Source of the DNA: Brevibacillus daliensis
Lineage (GTDB): Bacteria; Bacillota; Bacilli; Brevibacillales; Brevibacillaceae
Length of the DNA stretch: 64,000 bases
Assembly (NCBI RefSeq): GCF_021245735.1
Contig: NZ_JAJISB010000032.1
Span: forward strand, 39,693-103,692
Reading direction: 5' to 3'
In this document: piece by piece, positions 15,807-22,817 of the stretch
Layout of the letters: each line of letters begins with the position of its first letter
Position numbering within the stretch: position 1 is the stretch's first letter
Position numbers and translations under genes: made by a program
Notes under the pieces: model-generated
What the model saw: only the letters and a program-made list of their open reading frames with translations
Database searches by the model: none
Told to the model about the DNA's origin: nothing

Positions 15807-16817
15807 GTGAAAAAAAGAAATCGCTTTTTAACAGCTGCTCTCTCTTCCGTACTAATTCTTTCCTTGGCAGCATGTAGTGGACAACAAGCTTCTGAACCAA
15901 CAAAATCAGTAACTGCACCAGAGAAAATTCAAGTTGTCCTGGATTGGACACCAAACACCAATCATACTGGATTATATGTTGCATTGGAAAATGGCTATTA
16001 CAAGGAACAAGGGCTTGAAGTAGAAATTATCCAACCTGGAGTAAATACAGCAGACGCTATGGTAGCTTCTGGGGAAGTTCCTTTTGGGGTTAGCTATCAG
16101 GAAGGTGTAACCCAGGCACGTACGCAAGGAGTGCCACTCGTATCTATTGCTGCTGTTATTCAGCACAACACTTCCGGTTTTGCTTCACCTGTTGCTAAAA
16201 ACATCAAATCTCCTAAGGATTTTGAAGGAAAAACGTATGGTGGATGGGGTTCCCTTGGAGAAGAGGCAATTCTTACATCTCTCATGAAACAAGAGAATGC
16301 TGATTTTAATAAATTAAGTATAGTAAATATTGGTGATGCTGATTATTTCACAGCTGTAAAACGTGATATTGATTTTGCCTGGATTTTTTATGGCTGGACA
16401 GGAATTGAAGCAGAGCTACGCAATGAGCCGTTAAATATGATTTATGTCAAGGATTACTCAGAGAAGCTGGATTACTATACCCCAGTTCTTGTGACCAATG
16501 AGAAGATGATTGCAGAAAAGCCGGAGACAGTTAAAAAATTCATGGCTGCTACCAGCAAAGGATATGATTTTGCAGGGAAAAATCCAGATGAAGCAGCAAA
16601 TATCCTTCTAAAACATGCTCCTGATCTAGAAGAAAAGCTAGTGAAGGAAAGCCAAAAATGGCTAAGTCCTCGTTACCAGGACGATGCCCCTCGTTGGGGT
16701 GAACAGAAAAAAGAAGTTTGGCACAACTATTCTGACTGGATGATTGAACATAAACTTCTGGATAAACCGCTTGAAGTAGACAAGGCCTTTACTAACGATT
16801 TCTTGCCAGCTTCCTAA
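15807..16817 (+). CDS. thiY: ABC transporter substrate-binding lipoprotein for thiamine precursor (ThiY/NMT1-like)
   Basis: This 336-residue lipoprotein has signal MKKRNRFLTAALSSVLILSL with lipobox LAAC. The mature part begins VVLDWTPNTNHTGLYVALENGYY, the signature of NMT1/THI5-like binding proteins such as the HMP-precursor carrier ThiY. It should capture a thiamine pyrimidine precursor at the outer membrane face for the ThiX/ThiZ-type transporter encoded downstream. The start is GTG 15807. It is controlled by the TPP riboswitch at 15533-15625. The exact ligand (formylaminopyrimidine, HMP or another) is not decided by sequence. Confidence 0.9.
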   Translation: MKKRNRFLTAALSSVLILSLAACSGQQASEPTKSVTAPEKIQVVLDWTPNTNHTGLYVALENGYYKEQGLEVEIIQPGVNTADAMVASGEVPFGVSYQEGVTQARTQGVPLVSIAAVIQHNTSGFASPVAKNIKSPKDFEGKTYGGWGSLGEEAILTSLMKQENADFNKLSIVNIGDADYFTAVKRDIDFAWIFYGWTGIEAELRNEPLNMIYVKDYSEKLDYYTPVLVTNEKMIAEKPETVKKFMAATSKGYDFAGKNPDEAANILLKHAPDLEEKLVKESQKWLSPRYQDDAPRWGEQKKEVWHNYSDWMIEHKLLDKPLEVDKAFTNDFLPAS

Positions 16818-16857
16818 CTAATACAAATTAATATGGAGACAATGAGGAGAGATAAAC

Positions 16858-17148
16858 ATGGCAAATGCATTAGTCAGCATTCAAATCATCCCGAGCACAC
16901 CTAATGGGGAGAGCGTAATCCCTTATGTGGATAAAGCAATCGAAGTAATTCAGCAATCAGGGGTAAAATATTTGGTCAGTCCGTTAGAGACAACGATGGA
17001 AGGTGAGCTAGGCGAACTACTTTCCATTATCAATAAAATGAATGAGGTAATGGTGGCAGAAGGCTGTGCTTCCGTTATTTCCCAGGTAAAGATCTATCAT
17101 CGTCCTGAGGGAGCTTCAATGGATGTATTAACGGAGAAATATCGATGA
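16858..17148 (+). CDS. Thiamine-binding MTH1187/YkoF-like protein
   Basis: This 96-residue protein of the MTH1187/YkoF family (formerly DUF77) has a ferredoxin-like fold. It reads LVSIQIIPSTPNGESVIPYVDKAIE, then SGVKYLVSPLETTMEGE, as expected. YkoF binds thiamine and related molecules. A GAGGAG site precedes ATG 16858. It overlaps the permease start by four bases, so it is part of the TPP-controlled operon and probably senses or hands over the imported thiamine precursor in the cytoplasm. Confidence 0.85.
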   Translation: MANALVSIQIIPSTPNGESVIPYVDKAIEVIQQSGVKYLVSPLETTMEGELGELLSIINKMNEVMVAEGCASVISQVKIYHRPEGASMDVLTEKYR

Positions 17149-17930
17149 AAAAAAGCTTTGGATATGTAAAAGCAGGATGGCCGCCAATTCTGGCGGTTTT
17201 TCTGCTTCTCCTGTTGTGGCAAGGTGCCACGATGATTTTTCAGATTGAAGATTGGATTCTCCCTAGTCCACTCGCTATTGTGCAAGAAGGAATTAATCAG
17301 GCTCCACAATTGGGTAAACATTTGTTAGCTACATTAAAGATTACTTTGCTTGGATTTGCAATCGGCTCAGGGATTGGGCTTGTTCTTGCTTTTGTACTAC
17401 ATAGTTTGCCTATGATTCGAAGAGCCATTTACCCCCTCTTGATCGTTAGTCAGAACATCCCAACCATCATCTTGGCTCCATTACTGATGATTTGGTTCGG
17501 ATTTGGATTGCTACCCAAGATGATTTTAATTACGTTAATCTGTTTTTTCCCTGTTACGTTATCAACCATGACAGGATTAGCTCAGACAGATCCTCAGATG
17601 AAACGATACATGATGATGATTGGAGCAAATCGCAAACAAATTTTTTGGAAATTGGAGCTACCCAACTCACTCCCCTCCATTTTTTCCGGGTTAAAAATCT
17701 CAGCCACCTATAGTGTGATGGGTGCCGTCATTTCTGAGTGGTTAGGAGCGAAGGAAGGTCTCGGTTTGTATATGCTAAGAGCTCAATCATCCTTCCACAC
17801 TGATCGGGTTTTTGTGACAATGTTTATTATTGTACTAATGAGTTTTGCGATATTTGGTCTAATTACCTTCATAGAACGTCGATTGATTGGCTGGCGTCCT
17901 AGTAATGAAGGGAGGGAGGGAGCAAAATGA
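17145..17930 (+). CDS. thiX: ABC transporter permease (ThiX-like)
   Basis: This 261-residue membrane protein has about six helices and the permease EAA-type loop (MMIGANRKQIFWKLELPNSLP). It is similar to SsuC/TauC-type permeases used with NMT1-like binding proteins. It overlaps the thiamine-binding gene by four bases upstream (ATGA) and the ATPase gene by four bases downstream, so translation is coupled. It should form the channel for the thiamine precursor bound by the lipoprotein at 15807. Confidence 0.9.
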   Translation: MKKSFGYVKAGWPPILAVFLLLLLWQGATMIFQIEDWILPSPLAIVQEGINQAPQLGKHLLATLKITLLGFAIGSGIGLVLAFVLHSLPMIRRAIYPLLIVSQNIPTIILAPLLMIWFGFGLLPKMILITLICFFPVTLSTMTGLAQTDPQMKRYMMMIGANRKQIFWKLELPNSLPSIFSGLKISATYSVMGAVISEWLGAKEGLGLYMLRAQSSFHTDRVFVTMFIIVLMSFAIFGLITFIERRLIGWRPSNEGREGAK

Positions 17931-18700
17931 ATACGGATACTTACGCATTAGAATTACAGCAGATTTCTCATACCTTTTCCGATCGACAAAAATCTGTGCA
18001 TGTGCTTGATAAAATCTCTTTAACAGTGAACAAGGGCGAGTTCGTGTCATTGATCGGTCCATCAGGAAGTGGAAAAAGCACTATCTTTCATATGATTGGA
18101 GGTCTACTTACACCTTCATCAGGTGAAATCTATATCAATGGAAGACAGGTAACTGGAGAAAAAGGACTCATCAGCTATATGCCTCAATCATCCAGCCTGT
18201 TTCCCTGGCGAACAGTTGAAGAGAATGTAGGTCTTGCCTTGGAAGTAGAAGGAATGTCGAAGAAACAAACGCTTCAACTAGCCAGAGAATGGCTTCCCAA
18301 GATTGGACTTGGTGGTTATGAGCAAGCATACCCTCATATGCTCTCTGGCGGTATGCAGCAGCGTGTAGCCTTTCTACGCGCCCTCCTCAGTAACCAGGAA
18401 TTAATCTGCCTCGATGAACCTTTTGGTGCCTTGGACGCATTAAGCAGATTAGAAATGCAAAACTGGCTGCTTTCCGTATGGGAAGAATATCAACGCTCTG
18501 TCTTACTTGTGACGCACAGTATCGACGAAGCCTTGCTACTATCTGATAAAATCTATGTGCTATCTGATAAGCCTGCCGTCATCGCTAAAGAAATTGTCGT
18601 TCCACTAGAACGTCCTCGACATGAGGAAATGATGGTCCGCTCCGAATATTTACAAGTGAAGCAACAAATCCTTTCTTTGCTCAAAAACAGGCAGACCTGA
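17927..18700 (+). CDS. thiZ: ABC transporter ATP-binding protein (ThiZ-like)
   Basis: This 257-residue ATPase has Walker A GPSGSGKST, Q-loop YMPQSSSLFPWR, signature LSGGMQQR, Walker B ICLDEPFGALD and the switch His in VTHSIDEAL. This is the SsuB/TauB/ThiZ type. It is the last gene of the TPP-controlled operon and is followed by a terminator hairpin. It powers import through the permease at 17145-17930. Confidence 0.92.
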   Translation: MNTDTYALELQQISHTFSDRQKSVHVLDKISLTVNKGEFVSLIGPSGSGKSTIFHMIGGLLTPSSGEIYINGRQVTGEKGLISYMPQSSSLFPWRTVEENVGLALEVEGMSKKQTLQLAREWLPKIGLGGYEQAYPHMLSGGMQQRVAFLRALLSNQELICLDEPFGALDALSRLEMQNWLLSVWEEYQRSVLLVTHSIDEALLLSDKIYVLSDKPAVIAKEIVVPLERPRHEEMMVRSEYLQVKQQILSLLKNRQT

Positions 18701-18741
18701 AGGAATATGATGTGTACGTAAGTCCCTTGCCTTTATAACAG

Positions 18742-18797
18742 AAACACCTTGCCCAAACCCTCTATTAAAAGGTTATCTGGAAAGGTGTTTTTTCTTT
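18742..18797 (+). terminator. Terminator of thiamine transporter operon
   Basis: AACACCTT pairs with AAGGTGTT across about 30 bases and is followed by a T-rich tract (TTTTTTCTTTTT). It lies about 45 bases after the ATPase stop. Confidence 0.65.
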
Positions 18798-18843
18798 TTA
18801 TACTTGTATGTAAGTATGGAGTTACGTGTAGGAAAAATGATGA

Positions 18844-19371
18844 TTACCTTACTTTTTTTAATTTCTTATAAGCAAGTGCCGCCACAACAATGTTTGCAGT
18901 GGAACCTACTAGTAGTGGAATGATCATACTAATAGCAAAACCTGTTCCTATAATCGGTATCATCATAAGTGGTCCTAAAATACCGTTACAAACGATTCCT
19001 CCAATAATCCCTACCCACAGATTAACTTTAGTGGAAAGTAGCCAGAAAATCATTGCCCACGCTGCTTGTTGAACTGCCACAAAAAGATGAATGGGTAATC
19101 CCAAGGGAAATCCCGTCATTGCTGCGGTAAAAAGATGACCAATACCAGCTACAATTCCTCCCTCGGCTGGTCCAAATTTCACCCCAGCGTAATACCCCGT
19201 AGCTGAATCCAGCGCTACGGTTCCTGTTGGAGAAGGGATTTTTAACAGCGAACCTGCCCAGCTTAGTGCAATCATCACTGCAAGACGAGTTATTCTGCGT
19301 GTCGTCCAGAAGGGCTGTTTCATTCTAGCTGTTTGCTCATTACTTCCTTCTTTAGCTTGAAACAAAGTCAC
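18844..19371 (-). CDS. ECF-type transporter S component (substrate unsettled)
   Basis: This 175-residue hydrophobic protein has about five to six membrane helices, the size of an ECF substrate-binding S component. Helix 1 begins with R-x-x-RLAVMIALSWAGSL, the pattern that binds the shared T component. The loop VALDSATGYYAGVKFGPAEGG and the GFPLGLPIHLF stretch resemble CblT-like (alpha-ribazole) or thiamine-precursor S components; this is judged by eye only. The start is GTG 19371 with AAAGGAG upstream. The neighbouring thiamine operon makes a vitamin role attractive, but no riboswitch is seen upstream. Confidence 0.75.
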   Translation of the reverse strand: MTLFQAKEGSNEQTARMKQPFWTTRRITRLAVMIALSWAGSLLKIPSPTGTVALDSATGYYAGVKFGPAEGGIVAGIGHLFTAAMTGFPLGLPIHLFVAVQQAAWAMIFWLLSTKVNLWVGIIGGIVCNGILGPLMMIPIIGTGFAISMIIPLLVGSTANIVVAALAYKKLKKVR

Positions 19372-19458
19372 ATTTATCTACTCCTTTCAAAAAAACTTAT
19401 CTGCGACTAATTATATATTGTAACATATTTAATGATAACGTAATGATAATAATACGTA

Positions 19459-20028
19459 TTATTTACGTCGCCACCAAATTGGCACAAACCGTTGCTGATC
19501 ACTCATCCACCGTTTATATTGATACGCCTCATGTAGTGCTGCTTCTTCTATAGATATGCGTACGGATAGCATTAACACATTGAGTAAACTAAACAGTACA
19601 GCAGTCCAGATTGCTCCAAACGTCATCGGCAATGTAACTAGTTCAACTATCACTACTAGGTAGTTGGGATGCTTGATATATTTATATGGTCCACGCATGA
19701 CTGGTTCAAGACCTTTTATCACATATATTCTGGTATTCCAATAATGTCCAAGCGATGCGATGCTCCATATTCTAAGCGGTTGAACCAAACAAAACAAAAG
19801 AAAAGGAAGTAGATGAAAAGAGATGTGATCCCAGCCTTTACTTCCTATTTCCACGAACATACTAATAAAAAATGTAACATGCAACAACACCATCCATTTA
19901 TAGTGGTTCTCCCCTGCTTCCACGCCCCCTTGTTTCTTGATAAATCTGGTGTTCCGTTTAGCTAGCAATAGTTCTCCCACTCGCTGTAGTAATACAAATC
20001 CGATAACACACCAAAATAAAGTCACCAT
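19459..20028 (-). CDS. bpsB: Isoprenylcysteine methyltransferase-like membrane protein (BpsB-like)
   Basis: This 189-residue membrane protein of the ICMT/PEMT type has several helices and the cofactor-binding region GPYKYIKHPNYLVVIVE. In Bacillus the equivalent BpsB methylates alkylpyrones made by the type III polyketide synthase BpsA. Here it overlaps the polyketide synthase stop by seven bases and is read in the same direction, which fits that pairing. Assignment rests on family motif plus neighbour. Confidence 0.85.
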   Translation of the reverse strand: MVTLFWCVIGFVLLQRVGELLLAKRNTRFIKKQGGVEAGENHYKWMVLLHVTFFISMFVEIGSKGWDHISFHLLPFLLFCLVQPLRIWSIASLGHYWNTRIYVIKGLEPVMRGPYKYIKHPNYLVVIVELVTLPMTFGAIWTAVLFSLLNVLMLSVRISIEEAALHEAYQYKRWMSDQQRFVPIWWRRK

Positions 20029-21077
20029 CGTACCAACACCTGCTCACAGGAAAATCCGGGTCCCAGTGCTAGTACCAATCCCGTTTCCCCACTTGTATGT
20101 ACTTCATTCATTTCTCGCTCCAAGACGAATAAGACCGTGCATGATGACATATTCCCGTATTGTTGTAGGATATCCCTTGCATGTTTTAATTTGCCTTCAG
20201 GAAGGGTTAGGGCTTGTTCGTAGGCTTGTAATACTTTCATTCCACCTGGATGAGCAATCAATCGATCTAGTTGCCCGTTTTCTATGCCTTGAGAGAACAA
20301 AAAATGATCCAGCTGAGGTTTAATTTCCGTTTCAACAATGGTTGGGATATCTTTTGAGAAGATCACTTTCATTCCGTCATCCGTTATGTCCCATCCCATT
20401 ACATCAGTAGACTCATGCCATATGGTTGATTGACTAGCAAGAAATTTGGGTGAGTTAAAAGGAGCTTGTACCTCATCCCCTACTAACAGAGCTGCTGCTG
20501 CACCATCTGCAAACAGACTTGTGGCAATCAGATTGCTTTTGGACCGATCTGCATGAACAAAGGTTAGACTGCATAGCTCTACACAGCAGACTAACACTTT
20601 TTCTTTTGGACATGCTTTAGCAAATGAGAACCCTCTTGCAAGTCCTGCTGCACCCCCAGCACAACCAAGTCCCCAAAGTGGTGTCCTCGCGATATTTTGT
20701 CTAAAACCCATGGTGTTAAAGAGGTGAGCATCCAGACTAGGCGTTGCCAGTCCGGTAGACGTCACCAGTACTAGTTGATCAATCTCTTTTACGTCCATCT
20801 CTATTTTTTCTAAACAATTTGTTATAGCTTGCTGACATAAACGTAGTGCTTGTACGAGGAATAGCTTATTTTTCTCTGCCCAGCCATGGGGGGTTGAGAA
20901 CCATTCCAGTGGAGCGGCAAAATATCTGGATTCAATTTGTGCAGAATCAAACACGGTAAGCAATCGATCTATGTCCCGAAACTGATCCTGGAATAGATGG
21001 CGGGCAAACATCTGCCCCTCCGCTTTTGTAATTTTATGATCAGGTGTAGCTGTACCTACTGCTGCAATTTTTGGCAT
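20022..21077 (-). CDS. bpsA: Type III polyketide synthase (BpsA-like)
   Basis: This 351-residue chalcone/stilbene synthase-type enzyme has all three catalytic residues visible: Cys in WGLGCAGGAAGLARG, His in LIAHPGGMKVL and Asn in QYGNMSSCTVLFVLE. These enzymes condense fatty acyl starters with malonyl-CoA units; BpsA of Bacillus makes alkylpyrones. It is followed, overlapping, by the methyltransferase gene. GGAAGG precedes ATG 21077. The lipid product probably sits in the membrane or spore envelope, which is inference from the Bacillus pathway. Confidence 0.92.
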   Translation of the reverse strand: MPKIAAVGTATPDHKITKAEGQMFARHLFQDQFRDIDRLLTVFDSAQIESRYFAAPLEWFSTPHGWAEKNKLFLVQALRLCQQAITNCLEKIEMDVKEIDQLVLVTSTGLATPSLDAHLFNTMGFRQNIARTPLWGLGCAGGAAGLARGFSFAKACPKEKVLVCCVELCSLTFVHADRSKSNLIATSLFADGAAAALLVGDEVQAPFNSPKFLASQSTIWHESTDVMGWDITDDGMKVIFSKDIPTIVETEIKPQLDHFLFSQGIENGQLDRLIAHPGGMKVLQAYEQALTLPEGKLKHARDILQQYGNMSSCTVLFVLEREMNEVHTSGETGLVLALGPGFSCEQVLVRW

Positions 21078-21185
21078 GACATACCTTCCTTCGGCGTTCC
21101 AGATGCCTGTTTATTTTCCCCTAAACTGTAAACCCTATGTAGTTTTCACGAAATATGTAAATGTAAGGGTTTACATCACACTTCA

Positions 21186-21200
21186 AATTTTTACAAAATT
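21186..21200 (+). promoter_or_regulatory. CodY-box-like operator upstream of brnQ
   Basis: AATTTTTACAAAATT differs at two positions from the CodY consensus AATTTTCWGAAAATT. It lies about 150 bases upstream of the branched-chain amino acid carrier gene, a class of gene CodY often represses. Confidence 0.5.
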
Positions 21201-21347
21201 ATAAATTATGTTTATATTTAAATAACGGTCACAAAATAGTAACATTATTAAAATATTTAGCTGCGATTACGTTTTTGAAATGTGATAAATTTATAATCAA
21301 ATATAAAATGCACATCAAGACAAATGCATCAGGATAAGGAGTTTTTT

Positions 21348-22712
21348 ATGAAAGATTTATCTACCAAGCAAACAATTACAATCGGGTTGATGCTCTTTGC
21401 ATTATTCTTTGGAGCAGGAAACATGATCTTCCCGCCATCTCTAGGACAAGCTGCTGGTACAGAAGTCTGGATTGCAATATTTGGCTTCATAATGACAGGC
21501 GTAGGACTTCCCGTTTTAGCAGTCGCAGCAGTTGCAATGGGTGAAGGAGATTTACGTACATTAGCTAGTAGAGTTCACCCGCGTTTCGGACTTATTTTTA
21601 CCGTTTTGGTATACCTTGCTATTGGGCCGTTATTCGCAATTCCTCGTACTGCAACTGTATCCTTTGAAGTAGGGATTGTACCGTTCCTGTCTTCTGGTTC
21701 CAATGGAAACGCGCTTTCACTCTTTTTATATAGTCTTATATTCATGGGAGTAACGTTCTGGCTATGTTTAAATCCTTCTAAGCTTGTAGATCGGATCGGA
21801 AAATTCTTAACTCCAGCAATTTTATTAATTATCGCAATATTGTTTGTTCTAAGCTTTATCAAACCAATGGGAGATTTTGGAACACCGGCTGAAACCTACA
21901 TGAATGGCACGTTCTCAAAAGGGTTTTTAGAGGGATATCTGACCATGGACACGCTTGCTTCACTCGTCTTTGGTATCGTAGTTATCAATGCTATTCGCGA
22001 ACGTGGTGTCACGGATAAAGTAAAGATCGCTACAAATACGATCAAAGCTGGTGTTATTGCCGGTATTGCTCTTGCGCTCGTTTATTTGGCTCTTGCTTAC
22101 TTAGGTGCAAGCAGTTATTCGCTTGGAGTATCCACAAATGGCGGTCATATTTTGACTAATGTCGTTACTCATTTACTCGGAAAATTTGGCGTTATGACGC
22201 TTGGGCTTGCTATTCTTCTAGCATGTTTAACTACATCAGTTGGCTTGGTTACAGCGTGCAGTCAGTTCTTCTCTCAATTCCACCCGAAACTGACTTACAA
22301 AGTAAATGTAGTCATTCTTTCTCTCTTCAGTCTAATGGTTGCCAATCTTGGTCTTGAAACAATTATCTCCATTTCAGGTCCAGTCTTGGCCGGTATGTAT
22401 CCAATTGCGATTGTACTTGTGTTAATTGCCTTACTTGATAAATTCACTCGCGGATATAAAGAAATTTATCAATGGAGCATTTTATTTACGGGGATTATTA
22501 GTTTCTTTGATTGTTTGACTGCTTTCGGAGTAAATATTCCTATAGTAACATCACTCTTTTCTTATCTGCCACTTTACTCGCAGGGTATTGGATGGGTTGT
22601 ACCTGCCATTATTGGTGCATTCATTGGCTATATAATCGGTGATGTCAAGGGTGATAGTAGGCAGCTTCAGTCTGCAAAAGATTCTGTTACCAAGACTTCG
22701 AGAAACATGTAA
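21348..22712 (+). CDS. brnQ: Branched-chain amino acid carrier protein BrnQ
   Basis: This membrane carrier of about 454 residues has twelve helices and imports leucine, isoleucine and valine with a cation. The family opening is clear: QTITIGLMLFALFFGAGNMIFPP. The longer frame opens at 21324, but AAGGAG ahead of ATG 21348 fixes the start. It is transcribed away from the polyketide synthase gene across a 270-base AT-rich region that contains a CodY-like box at 21186-21200. A strong terminator follows at 22751. Confidence 0.95.
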   Translation: MKDLSTKQTITIGLMLFALFFGAGNMIFPPSLGQAAGTEVWIAIFGFIMTGVGLPVLAVAAVAMGEGDLRTLASRVHPRFGLIFTVLVYLAIGPLFAIPRTATVSFEVGIVPFLSSGSNGNALSLFLYSLIFMGVTFWLCLNPSKLVDRIGKFLTPAILLIIAILFVLSFIKPMGDFGTPAETYMNGTFSKGFLEGYLTMDTLASLVFGIVVINAIRERGVTDKVKIATNTIKAGVIAGIALALVYLALAYLGASSYSLGVSTNGGHILTNVVTHLLGKFGVMTLGLAILLACLTTSVGLVTACSQFFSQFHPKLTYKVNVVILSLFSLMVANLGLETIISISGPVLAGMYPIAIVLVLIALLDKFTRGYKEIYQWSILFTGIISFFDCLTAFGVNIPIVTSLFSYLPLYSQGIGWVVPAIIGAFIGYIIGDVKGDSRQLQSAKDSVTKTSRNM

Positions 22713-22750
22713 AAGTAAACCTGGTAAGGATGAACGAACACGAAATAATA

Positions 22751-22790
22751 AAGGATCGAACCACAGTACATTATGGTTCGATCCTTTTTC
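22751..22790. terminator. Bidirectional terminator between brnQ and AAA+ gene
   Basis: AAGGATCGAACCA pairs perfectly with TGGTTCGATCCTT around a ten-base loop, with TTTTTC after it on the + strand. The genes on both sides converge here, so it probably serves both. Confidence 0.9.
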
Positions 22791-22817
22791 TATTCTTACA
22801 TGCATCTTATTAATCAG

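Noticed and set aside
15264..15984. Minus-strand frames across the TPP riboswitch and thiamine lipoprotein gene
   Set aside because: They overlap the riboswitch, its terminator and a clear lipoprotein gene, and show no protein family or ribosome binding site.
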